From assembly GCA_963921935.1 (NCBI GenBank), contig OY998175.1, positions 264,423,709 to 264,487,708 of the forward strand: a stretch of 64,000 nt of DNA. The letters run 5' to 3'. Source of the DNA: Galeruca laticollis (lineage: Eukaryota; Arthropoda; Insecta; Coleoptera; Chrysomelidae). Position numbers and translations under genes: made by a program. The notes beneath the pieces were generated by a model, which ran no database searches, was not told where the DNA came from, and saw only the letters and a list, made by a program, of their open reading frames with translations. Shown here piece after piece: positions 30,570 to 41,290 of the stretch (position 1 is the first letter of the stretch; each line of letters begins with the position of its first letter).

Positions 30570-31710
30570 TTGAAGAATCATTTGTACATGTACGTAATTA
30601 TTTTACTGTTAATGATCCCTGTACATCTAGAACATATTTTTCAATAATGTGTTTGTTTGTAGGTGGCTATGACTGCATACATTAAACGACACAAATGTAA
30701 AAATGTAAATAGGTGTTATTAAATTGTAGATATTAGAGACGAATTGCACTAGAGTAGTATAACATCCGTAGCACACCTGTACATAGTTTTAAATAAACAA
30801 TAATTGACGGCACCTAACCTAACCAAGATTTTTCTGTTTTGCCAGTCCTAACTCTGTAAAAAGTGTGAAGGGATATTCTAATTTCATAGTAAATATTTGC
30901 AAAAAGCCAAAGATTCACATATGAAAGTAGAAATATCTACCACAAAAAAGCTTTAATATTTTATGTACATTATTAGTATACTTATTAGACCATCTCTAAA
31001 GGCAATTTTCCCAATTTGTTTTTAAACATTTTATGTAGAAACCCGAATTTTTACATTATTATCTACCACATATTATTAAGAATAACAATTTTAGAAAGCT
31101 TAACAGGTAGGTATGTTATTAACTATTACTACGAACAGATAGGAAAAATTGTTGGCCATTGCTGAATTTAGAAAGTGGCTTAACAAACCTTATCATATTG
31201 TACGCTTTATCTACAAAATCTACCTGACTTCAAATTTATATACAAATAAATCTCAATGATGAATATTTTAGAAAAACCACTTAAAAGACATTAATTTGAA
31301 GTGAAGGTGAAAGTTTATGTCTCTTGGAATCTATTTATCATTTACGTCACATAAGATAATAAAGGGTAATTATAGAATTCGCCGAATGGCTTTTGAAGCA
31401 ATAAATGATTATATCTGTATGAAAAACTAATTTTCATAGAAAATCTAATGGTTTTTATTTCCTCATTCATTCAATCAATAATGAAAAACACATTCATGTT
31501 ATTTAGTTTTGTGATCTCAATCTATATGGAATTGAAAATGTGGCACAATTTATTATTTTTAGATCCAAATTCAAAATATTGTGTTACCCTCGGGTGTATT
31601 AGCAGCATCACAACCTTTAAAACTTTGCATGTGGAATGTACGTCGCCTACTCTTCCCGGTAACTGCGTTTACAACGTTGTCAAGTTGTATGGCTATCTCG
31701 CGCATCGTCA

Positions 31711-31736
31711 ACTGCCAAAATTAATTTACCAACCTG
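31711..31736 (-). repeat. Right TIR of IS630/Tc1-like element
   Basis: ACTGCCAAAATTAATTTACC then AACCTG, followed by TA; complement of 28393-28418. Confidence 0.8.
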
Positions 31737-31738
31737 TA

Positions 31739-32149
31739 CTGCCTTCACCTAAGCAGTTAAGTGAATTAAATTCACACTTTGAAATTACTAAAAAGCAGTT
31801 GTCGGGCTCATATACACTAGAACGTGGTTTGTGGAGTTTTTCCCTAAATTAACATAAAAATTAAATTTCAGATTTTCAACTATTACTAAATAATATAGCA
31901 GTTGTCTTAAAAATTCGCTAGATAGCAGTTAGAGCTAAAATGAATAATATATTTACATTCCCAAATGTATGTGAAAAAACAGGACCATTCTGTTAGAAAC
32001 AAGTGAGTCTATGAAAATTTCTAAAAGGCGGGTACATTATAATCAGCACTGTGCTTAAACATTTATTGTGCTCTATAATCTATATAACATACTACATACT
32101 ACTACAAAAAGCAAATAATGATAACATAACGAAAAGAAATCAGTTTATC
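31739..32149. other. Spacer before split member 3
   Basis: No gene recognised. The left end of member 3 should lie here, but I could not find its terminal repeat. Confidence 0.4.
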
Positions 32150-32928
32150 AAGTTCGGCGCGTTACGCAAAAGGAAATGATATCCTGCGAGTGTCAAAAAA
32201 AAGAAAACATTTTACGGTCCAAATACTTCGACCCATCGGGGTATGACGAAAATTGCATCAAACGATGCTATACAAATTTTTCAGAAGAAGAGAAGAGCAA
32301 TATCAATTGAAATTATTGTAGAATGTACTGGAGAGAAAGGCGAATATTTATTCATAATAATGCAGCCGTTGTTATACTGAAAAGAAAAATCCGAAAATAA
32401 AAGACACGCTAGAAGGACTTACTTTCAAGAAAAAAGTATGAAAATAAGTTTGTGGTCTGCAAAATATTTGTTTGACGAATTTTGGTTATAAAAAAACTAA
32501 TGATATATTTTTATATAATTCTTTAGCGACCCAGAATCAACCAAATCTAACTGACAACCGTGGTAAACAAGCAAAAACGACCATATTAAATAGAACATAT
32601 AGAATATTTCCACCCAAATATGTCTCACTATGGCTGGGAGCATGCTACATTAAGGCGTTGTTTTCTCAGTGATATCAATACAAGAACTATGCACTAAGAT
32701 TTTTGCCAGAATTATCCCGAAATTGAAATTTCTCACGATCTCTATAGAAAACAATCGAAGACAATCAATATACCTTTCGCACCATTGGAAAATGAAGAAT
32801 GCAAGATATGCAAGTCTTTTCACATTCACTGTAAGGGCGAGTCTCACAATGAGGGAAACACTCAAGAAGATTGCGAAGTTTGCTCCAATTGGAAGAGAAT
32901 ATGTCGCGAACATTAGAAGCCAGACAAC
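32150..32928 (+). pseudogene. Unassigned transposon family, member 3, 5' part
   Basis: Reading across stops and frameshifts, the plus strand gives Y-D-E-N-C-I-K-R-C-Y-T-N-F-S-E-E-E-K (Cys cluster). Then come K-F-V-V-C-K-I-F and G-Y-K-K-T-N-D-I-F-L-Y, S-H-Y-G-W-E-H-A-P-L-R-R, and E-E-C-K-I-C-K-S-F-H...C-E-V-C-S-N-W-K-R. These match blocks of member 2 (C-L-H-C-R-T-K-C; V-C-K-T-F-F-L-T-T-L-G-Y; S-H-Y-R-R-E-H-A-P-K-R). The frame runs into the left TIR of member 2 at 32933 and continues at 38131. Confidence 0.75.
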
Positions 32929-32932
32929 TGTA
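32929..32932. repeat. TGTA target duplication, left
   Basis: TGTA here and at 38127-38130 flank member 2. Removing one copy joins the member 3 reading frame (R-Q-L-Y-A-K-H). Confidence 0.75.
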
Positions 32933-32961
32933 CTGCCGTGCTAACTCAAAACACCGTATGT
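32933..32961 (+). repeat. Left TIR of member 2
   Basis: CTGCCGTGCTAACTC then AAAACACCGTATGT. The inner end carries the box CCGTATGT. Confidence 0.85.
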
Positions 32962-33095
32962 CACGTATTCGTAGTTCCGAGAAAATGGCGCCAAAAGATT
33001 TTGATACTTTGATGTTAGATATACATGATCAGTTTCCTTATAGTTTTAGCAATTGAACGGTATTCTGAAATATGTCAAGATCTGAAATAGATGTG

Positions 33096-33178
33096 ACATA
33101 CGGCATTTTTTGCTAATAAGATCTAATAAATTACTAGGGCGATATACCGCATGTTACTAATGGCGGAACATACGGTAT
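33096..33178. promoter_or_regulatory. Subterminal boxes at the left end of member 2
   Basis: Three copies of a box: ACATACGGCAT (33096-33106), ATACCGCATGTT (33144-33155) and AACATACGGTAT (33167-33178), in both orientations. They resemble the TIR-internal ACCGTATGT. Confidence 0.6.
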
Positions 33179-34329
33179 AATGATTCAATATAATCTTTCA
33201 AATTACCTATCTAAGTGACTCTATGGTTACATGAATTTATTATCAAAAATACAGTAAGAAAATCATAATTAACATATTTATAAAAAATAACCGGCAGAAA
33301 ATAATCAGAATGATTATTGGAAAAAGTTAAAATTCCAAATCTGAGTCAACGGTAGACACTGGCAGATTTCTCCAAAATATTTGTTTGTGAGGTTCCATTA
33401 ACGGGCCCAATTTCATTGAAATATTTTTTGTTCTTCAGTAATGTTTATATTCTTCATCTTCTTCGTGACCAGTTTTATGAAATAGAAATTTGGCACCTCG
33501 CCTTGCTTGCAGAATACAAATGTCTCTCAGAACTACAACTGGTCTGTCGCTTGTATTATTTTTATTTAACTGATAATTTGACGACAAATCGGGCCACTGC
33601 CGAAAATTGTTTACCTGCATTTCTTTCACGCAAACGTTTTTTGAACTGCATGGTTCCACCACCTCAATAAAATCCTTAAAATCGCACACTTTGGTCTGTT
33701 TCCTTAACCCATTTTCTATTGAATGGTGAAAACTATCTGCCGACATGAATGTATGTCCCGGCTCAAAGTATTGTAATGTTATGGTTTCAACACATATTTC
33801 TTCAGAGTTAATAAAGTAAATCGAGTACGAAAGTAGGGACCACTTTTTATTCTGCGCCGCACAATTATCCAGCCAAACTTTCACCTCTTTATAGTCACGA
33901 GCTTGCAAAAAAAAACATGAAATGTGCTTACGACATCTTCTTTTTTCCTTCCAGAAATCGCTGCGTGCCACACAGCTGCAAGAACGCGAAAGTTATATTT
34001 TATCAGTGATTTACCTACTGGTACAAATGTTTCGTTAAAAACTATTAGTCTAGGACAAAACACCACTTGCTTAAACATATAAAGCCTTGGAATCATTATA
34101 ATTTTTGGCATGTCTGCAGACACCCTCAAAACTCTACTATCTTTGCTGTCATTAGCCGATTCAGCAACGTCTTTTCATAGGCATCTCTAGCACTTCTTGC
34201 CATTGATTTGTGGTTTTCCCAAGACAAACAACCTTCATATTCTGACTCATTAGAAATATGTTCTCCCTTTTTATGAATATCGTATATTTCATATTTTTCA
34301 TGTCCAAATCCTAAGTTTACCCGGCCTTG

Positions 34330-34990
34330 GAACTCTCCTCAGATGGTGAATCCGGCCTTAGTTGCACTATTTTCTACTACCTCAATTGGGATAAGGTAAA
34401 TCAACAAACAAAATTTCGGGACAAATGGATTTATTTGACACAAAAATAAATTTACATAAACCGAATATTCTCAATACAATACGAATAAAGATCAGTTAAT
34501 ACAATGAAAATGTCCAACTCAATATTTTATATCTACCAAAAGTAAGTTAGGAGCTTATCTTGGGAAGACTCGGGACGTACAGCTCGCAGCAGTATTCACG
34601 GTTCTTGAACAGTCAGTATCTGTACTCGGAAGCTGTATGGTCCGGTAGAGTGGGTGGCGTGAAGTCTGTAAAGGTCCGTAACGTCCGTAAAGGTGCATAT
34701 ATGTCCGTGGAGGTCCGTAGACAGATATACGTACAGGCTGCAGAGCAGCGCGGAAAATTGAAAATCATACACAAAGTAATATTTAAAAGCTAAATGTTGA
34801 AATGCTTCTCAGCGAAGAATGAACAAAAGAGAGCGAGCTCGGCTTGAATCGTAGTTTAAGTAGATATTTTAACGATGGTAAAGACAATCACCGATATGTT
34901 CCTAATATTTGAAATAAAAGGATTTGGAATTAGAGGTGGGAGTAGCCGACGAATAAGTAACGCTCCGAAAGAATTGATGAAAATATGAAC
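34330..34990. other. Foreign insert in the member 2 gene
   Basis: The conserved protein blocks on either side would normally be a few residues apart (N-I-A-F-T-K-L to C-F-G-H-E), yet ~650 bases intervene. No coding motif or TIR was found. It contains a run of 10-base repeats at 34664-34722. It could be a solo LTR or other non-autonomous insert. Confidence 0.5.
34664..34722 (+). repeat. Six ~10-base tandem repeats (GTCCGTAAAG type)
   Basis: GTCTGTAAAG, GTCCGTAAC, GTCCGTAAAG, GTGCATATAT, GTCCGTGGAG and GTCCGTAGAC follow one another without gaps. Confidence 0.75.
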
Positions 34991-35739
34991 ATGTTTCAGC
35001 GACATGTTACAAAGTTTTGTAAAAGCAATATTCATATCACTGGACACTATATTGCGATATTACTCATATGAATAGTTAATTCCTGCATTGTTTTCAAGAA
35101 AATAATTATACATATCAACGATTTTTATATAGCTTGGAAGATATAAGCGTTTAGGGGCATGTTCTCTTCTATAGTGTGAAATAGTAGGACAATATTGTTG
35201 AATATGGTCCTTTATGAATTGTCTATCTATTTTCTTTGGGTTGCTTTTCTTTTTTAGTGTTGGTAAAGATTTCCCCATACTTAACAGACTATCGCCACAT
35301 TCTCTATAAATCGATTTGAGTACACTATTATTGCTTTGTAAATATCCTAAAGTTGTCAGAAAAAATGTTTTACAAACTTGTTCAAAATTCCCATATTTGT
35401 TTTTAAAGTGATATACAAAAGTTTTTGTTTTGGCATTTTTGGTTTCACCAGTATTATTTTTCCTCTTTTTTTTGATAGAAATTTGTTCTATGTGGTTAAT
35501 GATGTACAATTTTCGTTCCGAATAACATACATTCCAATATTGGCTGCTGATTTCCTGGCGGTCCGCTTCATTAAATTTTTCCATGCATTTGGTCCGGCAA
35601 TGTAGGCAGGGAAGTTCAATTCCATGCTTCAATTTTCAACTGTTTTCATGCAATGCCTTTCGTTCCTTTTTGGATGTAACAAAAACTCTTCTTTTCCTTG
35701 TTTCTCCCTCTTTTGCCACTGTAGTTTTGATCTTACGTA

Positions 35740-35761
35740 TCCGCCAAAATAAACAGTACCG
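35740..35761 (+). repeat. Left TIR of mariner-like element
   Basis: TCCGCCAAAATAAACAG then TACCG, after TA. Confidence 0.9.
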
Positions 35762-35784
35762 AAAATAAAAATAAAAATTAATTT

Positions 35785-36908
35785 TTAATTTCTGTAATGT
35801 AAGTGTTTAAAATGTTCACCATTTCGACGCAAACAAGCTTCATATCGATTTTGTAAGTCAATAAACATATTTATAAAAAGTGGTTGATGTAACTGCCAAA
35901 AAATATTTTGTATTCTTTCCCGTAGTTCGGCAATATTCTCCGGCGGATTTTCCGAGTGAAATATTTTGTCCTTCATTATGCCCCAAATGTATGAGTCAGG
36001 TAGCGTCAGATCAGGTGAATGAGAAGGATATTCGAAGTCTGTTCCCCGAGAAATTATTCTATTATCGAAATGCTGACGGGGTAAGTCTAAGGTGCGCACA
36101 GCTGTATGGCTCGTTGCACCATCTTGTTGGAACTATTGTGTGCGAAACTGTAGATTTCGTGCACGGCAAAAGTTATTTAGATCTATCACAAAAGGTATAT
36201 TAATTTTCTCTCTATAGCGCTCTTGGTTCACAGTGAGTGGATTCTGATTATCATCTTCAACGAAATAAGGACCAATCATTCCATGACCAGATACCGCGCA
36301 CCAAACGGTAACTCGAAGACTGTGGAGTGGTTTCTCTACAATGACATCAGGACGTTCAAATCCAAGGAATCTGGTTGTTTGCTGATTAATATAGCCGCTA
36401 AGATGAACGTGACTCTCGTCTGAAAACCATATGTTTTTCAAAAATTCGGGATCTTCGTAAATTAAACTCAACATGCGACCACAGTAAATTTCTCTTGCAC
36501 GTTTGCCCGCAGCATTTAGTCGTTGTCCAACTTGAATACGGTATGGATAACCACCAATTGATTTGAACATGCGACGTAAAGATGTTTCACTAATGTTGAG
36601 TTTACATGCAGTTCTTACAAGACTTCTTTAGGTGATTGCACAACTTGGTTAAAAACACGTCCTTCATTTTCGTTAGTGCATACTGTTTTTCGACGACCTG
36701 AAGAACCTTCACGTTGACACAATACACTACCAGTGCGACGAAATTTTTCAACAACAGCTGACATCACACTTTAACTAGGAGCTGCTTTATTAAATTTTTG
36801 TTGATATTTTATTGACACCTGTTCTAAGCTTGGACCATCATTACGACCTTTTCCGTATGAACTAAAATAATGCTCTACCAAAAAAACTTTTTCTTCCGTA
36901 AGAACCAT
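35785..36908 (-). pseudogene. Mariner-like transposase, lightly damaged
   Basis: The start ATG is at 36906-36908 (MVLTEEKVFLVEHYF). A helix-turn-helix region follows with one TAA near 36770 and a frameshift near 36625. Then 36133-36570 has W-F-S-D-E-S-H-V-H (first Asp). One TAG (36130-36132) precedes F-Q-Q-D-G-A-T-S-H (second Asp) and S-P-D-L-T-L-P-D-S-Y-I-W-G (third Asp). By my count 41 residues lie between the second and third catalytic residues (DD41D). Only three lesions, so the copy is fairly young. Confidence 0.85.
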
Positions 36909-37017
36909 TTTTAAATCAAATTTAACTGCAGCGTACTATTAATATATCAACTAATGACAATTAAGTCAAATATGACAAATCCATATTACATAAACAACTC
37001 CACAGCACTCTCTGTTC

Positions 37018-37039
37018 CGGTTCTGTTTATTTTGGCGGA
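37018..37039 (-). repeat. Right TIR of mariner-like element
   Basis: CGGTTCTGTTTATTTTGGCGGA, complement of the left TIR with one change, followed by TA. Confidence 0.9.
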
Positions 37040-37630
37040 TACCGTATATACATCTTGATCTATATTTCTTCCTGTTCCTTGGAGTTCTAAAGCATTCACG
37101 TCAGAGCTTGCTTGACTTGTGAGATTCATGTCAAATTATAATCGTAAAACATCTAACACTTCCACAGCAACTCCGTGGGATTGTAACGAATAAGTGTTCG
37201 TGTAGTACTGCATGTTCAAATAAACTTCCATTTCCTTTTGACTTAACCCATTATTCACGGTAGCATATTTGGCTACATTATTCTCTAATGAGTTACAATT
37301 ATTTATCAAGCTTTCATTGTTATTAACTTCATTGTTGATGAAGTACATATCATTCTCGTTATAATTGACTAGCACCGCCATTGCAGCAATCTTAAGCCCC
37401 GTTTATAATAGATCCATAATTGCAAAGTAATGACACAAAATTAATCATATTTTCCATCTTAAATTGGTAATTTGCTATTATATAAAGTGCCCCGAAGTAG
37501 AGAATTCTATTTATAGCTTGAAATGAAAAACACAGTAGAAAACTGCTAAATCCCTTCTTTCCACAACTTGTTTTCTATAATACACAATTGCATTAATTCA
37601 ATGCTGTAACTATTCGTTATAAATTTAAAT

Positions 37631-37838
37631 ATCGCATGTAATGAAACATCGCATGTAACTCCCGCCTAGTTATAATCCTAAAGAGATATACCGCAAGTCA
37701 ATCGACATGAAAAGAGAAAGCGGCATGTGCCACAAACGACAGGGTTTTTGCTAGCCTGAAATACCGCATGTTATATCATCACAAAGCAAAATGCCGCATA
37801 TGAGGCAAAATTTCCCAAATCCTGCACAGAAATGCCAT
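37631..37838 (+). promoter_or_regulatory. Subterminal box array at the right end of member 2
   Basis: At least six related boxes in one orientation: ATCGCATGTA (37631), ATCGCATGTAA (37648), ATACCGCAAGT (37688), GCGGCATGTG (37720), ATACCGCATGTT (37761) and ATGCCGCATATG (37791). They lie upstream of the gene and inside the TIR. Confidence 0.65.
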
Positions 37839-38097
37839 ATCTGTTAATATACGTTATATTTATCAAGCAAATTAGTCGTCGTGTATCGACATACGTTTTA
37901 CTAATAATTAAAAAATGTACTTGCTGTATTTATTCCAGGCAAATGGATAACAAAAATGAATAAGACAAAATATGGTGATTTTTTAAATGCTTGTTTTCAC
38001 TTAAAACTTGAATATACCACAAATTTACTAAGTAATTCGATTAAAAATGACCTCCTTGATGGTAAGATACTCATAACTACATATCGCTAAAAATTGC

Positions 38098-38126
38098 ACA
38101 TACGGTGTTTTGACTTAGTACGGCAG
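38098..38126 (-). repeat. Right TIR of member 2
   Basis: ACATACGGTGTTTTGAC then TTAGTACGGCAG; complement of 32933-32961 with two differences. TGTA follows at 38127-38130. Confidence 0.85.
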
Positions 38127-38130
38127 TGTA

Positions 38131-38400
38131 TGCAAAACATAAACAGCTAAAAGATTATGATACTCATTTTCTACTGACTTACAAAAAGTGATAATGTTGC
38201 CACCAATGGAAACCTATAAAGAGGTGGTTTTCCGTCCAAGAATTGTAGCATATAACTAAACGTTCGCTCCCTTAGGAAAATCGGCGAAGAAACCAATCGC
38301 CGTTTCGTGGCATGGATTCTAAAAAGCCGCAAATAAACACTTCCTCGTATTAAGTGTACAATGGTGTTGAACAACACTACATATTGCTAGACTATTATGA
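38131..38400 (+). pseudogene. Unassigned transposon family, member 3, 3' part
   Basis: Beyond member 2 the plus strand reads D-L-Q-K-V-I-M-L-P-P-M-E-T-Y-K-E-V-V-F-R-P-R and I-V-A-Y-N. This is the same block as I-I-M-I-P-R-L-Y-M-F-K-Q-V-V-F-C-P-R in member 2. A stop follows, then T-F-A-P-L-G-K-S and a W-H-G segment. The C-terminal D-x-C and G-H-T blocks are not found, so the gene is truncated or decayed after about 38400. Confidence 0.7.
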
Positions 38401-39313
38401 CGTTAGACGATTTTAAGTTCTTTTAGTTTAATTTTAACATGTAACTTTAGTGTTTCATAACGTCTTATAGAATAAAGTGGTCTTTTCTAAGCTTAAAGGC
38501 AGTTTTCCTATACATTACGGTCTTCAAAGAAAATAAGTTACGTAAAAAAAAGAAAAATTTACTAAACAAGCAAGCATAAGTTTGGTTTTTGTTTAAAAAA
38601 TAGTAACTTGATTAATTTTATATAGAATTCCGATAAAAAAGTCACGATTTTATTGAGTTTCTATCAAAATCAAAATTAAATCGTGTCTGCGAGTTTACAA
38701 AAATTAAATTACAAGCCTAGCGGGAAGCCCCACATAGGTTTCTTGTGTGCTACCTCACATGGACCTGAGCTCTGAAACTCTTTATGTGTCTTCCCCCACT
38801 CTAATTTCTTTACCTATAGCTTCGATATTTTCCACTTTGGTGGCATCCGCTGCCGTACCCCTAAAGTAGAGAGCTTTCTATACGCAGCTGCCTTCTTCGT
38901 AGTCCCCTTTCCTGGGCACCGATAGTCTCCCTTATGCTTTCTCAGCGCAGCATTATATTTTTCTGTAGTTTCCTGCAATGTGGGTACTCACCGGATTGCT
39001 GGCCTTCTACACCTCAGGATTCCTGATTTAGGATGTCACTATTTTCATTATTCACTTGAACGTCTACAGTATTTTTTCAATCAATTTTAATGTTTAGTTT
39101 GTGAGTATTTATCATTCAAATTACTATTTTGAAAATTGCCGTGGTCAACGGTCGCCTGGCAAAACGCTGTCTCTCTTGTTTTAGCGCAAGCGCTACACGA
39201 TATGCGCACCCAATCGCTCGAAACCTGCTGTTTGAGATCAGCGCGGAAAGTATTCGAAAATTAGAAAAAAACTGAAGTCATTAGTGCATGAACATAAACC
39301 GGCCGCCATAACA
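38401..39313. other. Mixed spacer, possible coding scrap and BEL/Pao 3' LTR
   Basis: The minus strand of about 38700-39000 gives a basic open run (A-L-R-K-H-K-G-D-Y-R, K-K-A-A-A-Y-R-K-L-S) that I cannot identify. The minus strand at 39313 starts TGTTATGGCGGCC, which looks like the first bases of a BEL/Pao LTR running left; its other end is not defined. Confidence 0.35.
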
Positions 39314-39453
39314 TCTGTGTTTTAACTAACCCAAAAATATATACAATGAAAATTTAGAAATATAAACAATTTTGTTTACCATAAGGGAAGAAATAAATAG
39401 AAAAGTCTGAAAATAACAAAAATCAAGCTATACAAAAATATGCATAATCTTTT

Positions 39454-39636
39454 TTATAACGGCTCCTTGTCCTGATTGGGCAAGGGAGACAGTTTAACGA
39501 TCGGACGGCGAAGCTGTCCGGTTGCAGTTTCTACAGTCACAACTCGCATGTGATTATCGGGTCCCGGATGAAGATCTATAACTCGACCGAGGGGCCACTT
39601 AATCGGCGACGTGTTATCGCATTGGATTAAAACCAA
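39454..39636 (-). pseudogene. BEL/Pao integrase C-terminal module, copy 2
   Basis: V-L-I-Q-C-D-N-T-S-P-I-K-W-P-L-G-R-V-I-D-L-H-P-G and R-R-P-I-V-K-L-S-P-L-P are the conserved end of BEL/Pao pol. The preceding half (about 39640-39900) contains no open frame. Confidence 0.8.
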
Positions 39637-39900
39637 ATCATTAAGTTTTATTTCAACTGTAGACTTAATCCACTTTGTACGCTATTGTAAAGTATTAAGT
39701 TACTCGGTGGAATATCTTTTCCAAAAATCGGTTACTTATTTTAGAATTCGCTGCCAGCGGTTAAATCTGTTCAATTTGAAATTGGATAAATCAGATGCTG
39801 GGATTATAGGAACCAAGTTTTTCAAGGTAACGCAGTTTGGCGGCGTGAGAGGTATTAAGTCGTTTTTATCTGACAACTGGGAATACAAAGGAGGACTGCT

Positions 39901-40764
39901 TCATACTGCCTCAATTCCACATATTGATGTATGCATTCCATCATAGCAGAGTATTTCATCACCAACCACACGAACTAGGTGTCGTTTGAAACTTTCGACG
40001 CCAGCTTCCGCTAAAACGTTAGAATGTGCTCCAGTAGGGGGAGAGAACCTCCATTTGAGCGAAAGCTCTTCAGAAGGTTGTTTTTCCAGCTCAAGTAGTT
40101 GACTATACCCACCAACAAGGTTAGTCTCATTATCGGTTTGGCAGAAAACCACCGAAACTCGTCTTGCAACAAATCGCCTAAATCAAGCAATGAAACTCTC
40201 TGTGGTGAGATCCACTTCCAGCTCTAAATGAACCGCCGTTGTTGGACTGGATACAAATACGCAAACGTAAAATTTTAATTTATTTGTGATGCCCCTGTCT
40301 CGTAAGGGTGTAGTAAAAAAAGGTCCGCAAAAATCCAACGCTACCTGGGAAAATGCAGCTAACTGGGATATTCTATACCTAGTCAAATCCGCCATAGTAG
40401 GAGGGGGAAACGTCTTAGCAGATGCTCTGAAACACTTAACACAACTACTTAGTGTTTTTTCGATGGCTCTTCTGACCAAAATAATCCAAAATTGTTGGAA
40501 AAGTATATGATGCAAAGTTTTTAATCCTGTATGAAGATATTTTTTATGGAAATATTCTATCATGACCCTAGTAAGACGATATGAACTAGGTAATAATAGT
40601 GGATGTGTTACTGAAAATGGTGAATCTGATGAGTTTCTCAGGCGGCCGGCCGCCCTGAGAAAAGCATCGAAATCAAGAAAAACCGACAGTTTGTGAAATG
40701 GTTTTGGAAGCAATTTATTTTGCTTTATCATGGAAATTATTTTGGAAAAAACAACATTTTTCAC
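39901..40764 (-). pseudogene. BEL/Pao integrase, copy 2
   Basis: 40183-40764 carries the zinc-binding part (H-T-G-L-K-T-L...C-V-K-C-F-R-A) and V-A-L-D-F-C-G-P-F-F (first catalytic Asp). The frame 39901-40152 follows with N-L-V-G-G and F-S-P-P-T-G-A-H-S-N-V-L-A-E-A-G-V-E-S, where the glutamate region is altered. The second Asp motif (D-x-G-T-N-F) reads Q-T-D-N-E-T-N-L, also altered. Confidence 0.8.
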
Positions 40765-41290
40765 GAGCCAGATTAAGGCTCTCTATAACTAGTCTAGAGT
40801 GGGTCTGCCGAAATATGTTTCGCCTGGTATGTTACGTACTTGAAAATTTGTAAAAAATCATATGAAGTATGAAATAATTCTTTGAATACTAAACAAGTTA
40901 GAGAATCTCTCCAATAATGCATGTATTGGTTCGATTACTGTCGTAAACTCAAAGATAATTGTTTTTCTATTGATGACACGATCTCTGAACATGATTCGCC
41001 TAGTTGATTAGAAAAAGACTTGTCATGTCACTCGTCGCTAGGAAGAGACAAAGAAGTGGTCCATTCCACCACAAATCATGGTGTAATAACTTTGAGGGGA
41101 TTGTGTCTCTGGAAGCGCCATCGGCTGGATTTAATGCGGATGGAGTATAACGCCAAGATGAGTAGGGAACGATATCTTGTATGTGGCTAGCCCGATTTGC
41201 AACAAATCTTCTCCAACGACAATGAGGTGAATTTATCCAAGCCAGGACAACTTAGGAACCAGTCCAACAAATATTTTGTCAAAAATCAGC

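Larger units (their letters stand above)
28393..31736 (+). mobile_element. IS630/Tc1-like transposon
   Basis: Terminal inverted repeats of 26 bp (28393-28418 and 31711-31736; core AAATTAATTTTGGCAGT, two differences) are flanked by TA at 28391-28392 and 31737-31738. The 3344-bp element carries a plus-strand transposase gene with one intron at 28566-30569, then about 1.1 kb of noncoding DNA. Confidence 0.8.
35740..37039 (-). mobile_element. Mariner-like transposon (DD41D type) nested in member 2
   Basis: TIRs TCCGCCAAAATAAACAG plus (T/A)ACCG (35740-35761 and 37018-37039) are flanked by TA at 35738-35739 and 37040-37041. The 1300-bp element holds one minus-strand transposase frame. The host gene reads on through both sides, fixing the boundaries. 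Confidence 0.9.
33435..37381 (-). pseudogene. Putative transposase of unassigned family, member 2
   Basis: The N-terminus is at 37136-37381 (N-rich, MAVLVNYNENDM). The gene goes on past the mariner insert (35740-37039) into a basic segment and 35060-35632: P-C-L-H-C-R-T-K-C, V-C-K-T-F-F-L-T-T-L-G-Y, I-S-H-Y-R-R-E-H-A-P-K-R-L-Y-L-P. After a ~650-base foreign stretch it resumes at about 34330 with C-F-G-H-E-K-Y-E, then I-I-M-I-P-R and V-V-F-C-P-R (33881-34129). Last comes 33435-33971 with V-K-V-W-L-D-N-C-A-A-Q-N-K-K-W and F-E-P-G-H-T-F-M-S-A-D-S-F-H-H-S-I-E. The C-terminal motifs correspond to those of member 1. In-frame stops occur near 35630 and 37135. Nuclease chemistry is inferred only. Confidence 0.75.
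32933..38126 (-). mobile_element. TIR transposon of the unassigned family, member 2
   Basis: TIRs of 29 bp (32933-32961 and 38098-38126; CTGCCGT...TCAAAACACCGTATGT, two differences) and a TGTA duplication bound the element. Without the 1.3 kb mariner insert (35740-37039) it is about 3.9 kb, close to the 4.06 kb of member 1. It holds a minus-strand gene and box repeats (ACCGCATGT type) near both ends. It was inserted into the gene of member 3. Confidence 0.85.

Noticed and set aside
31448..31852. 134-residue plus-strand frame
   Set aside because: It runs across the right TIR of the IS630/Tc1-like element and has no motif.
34664..34722. CRISPR-like array
   Set aside because: The repeats are ~10 bases, adjoining, with no spacers; also this is animal DNA.
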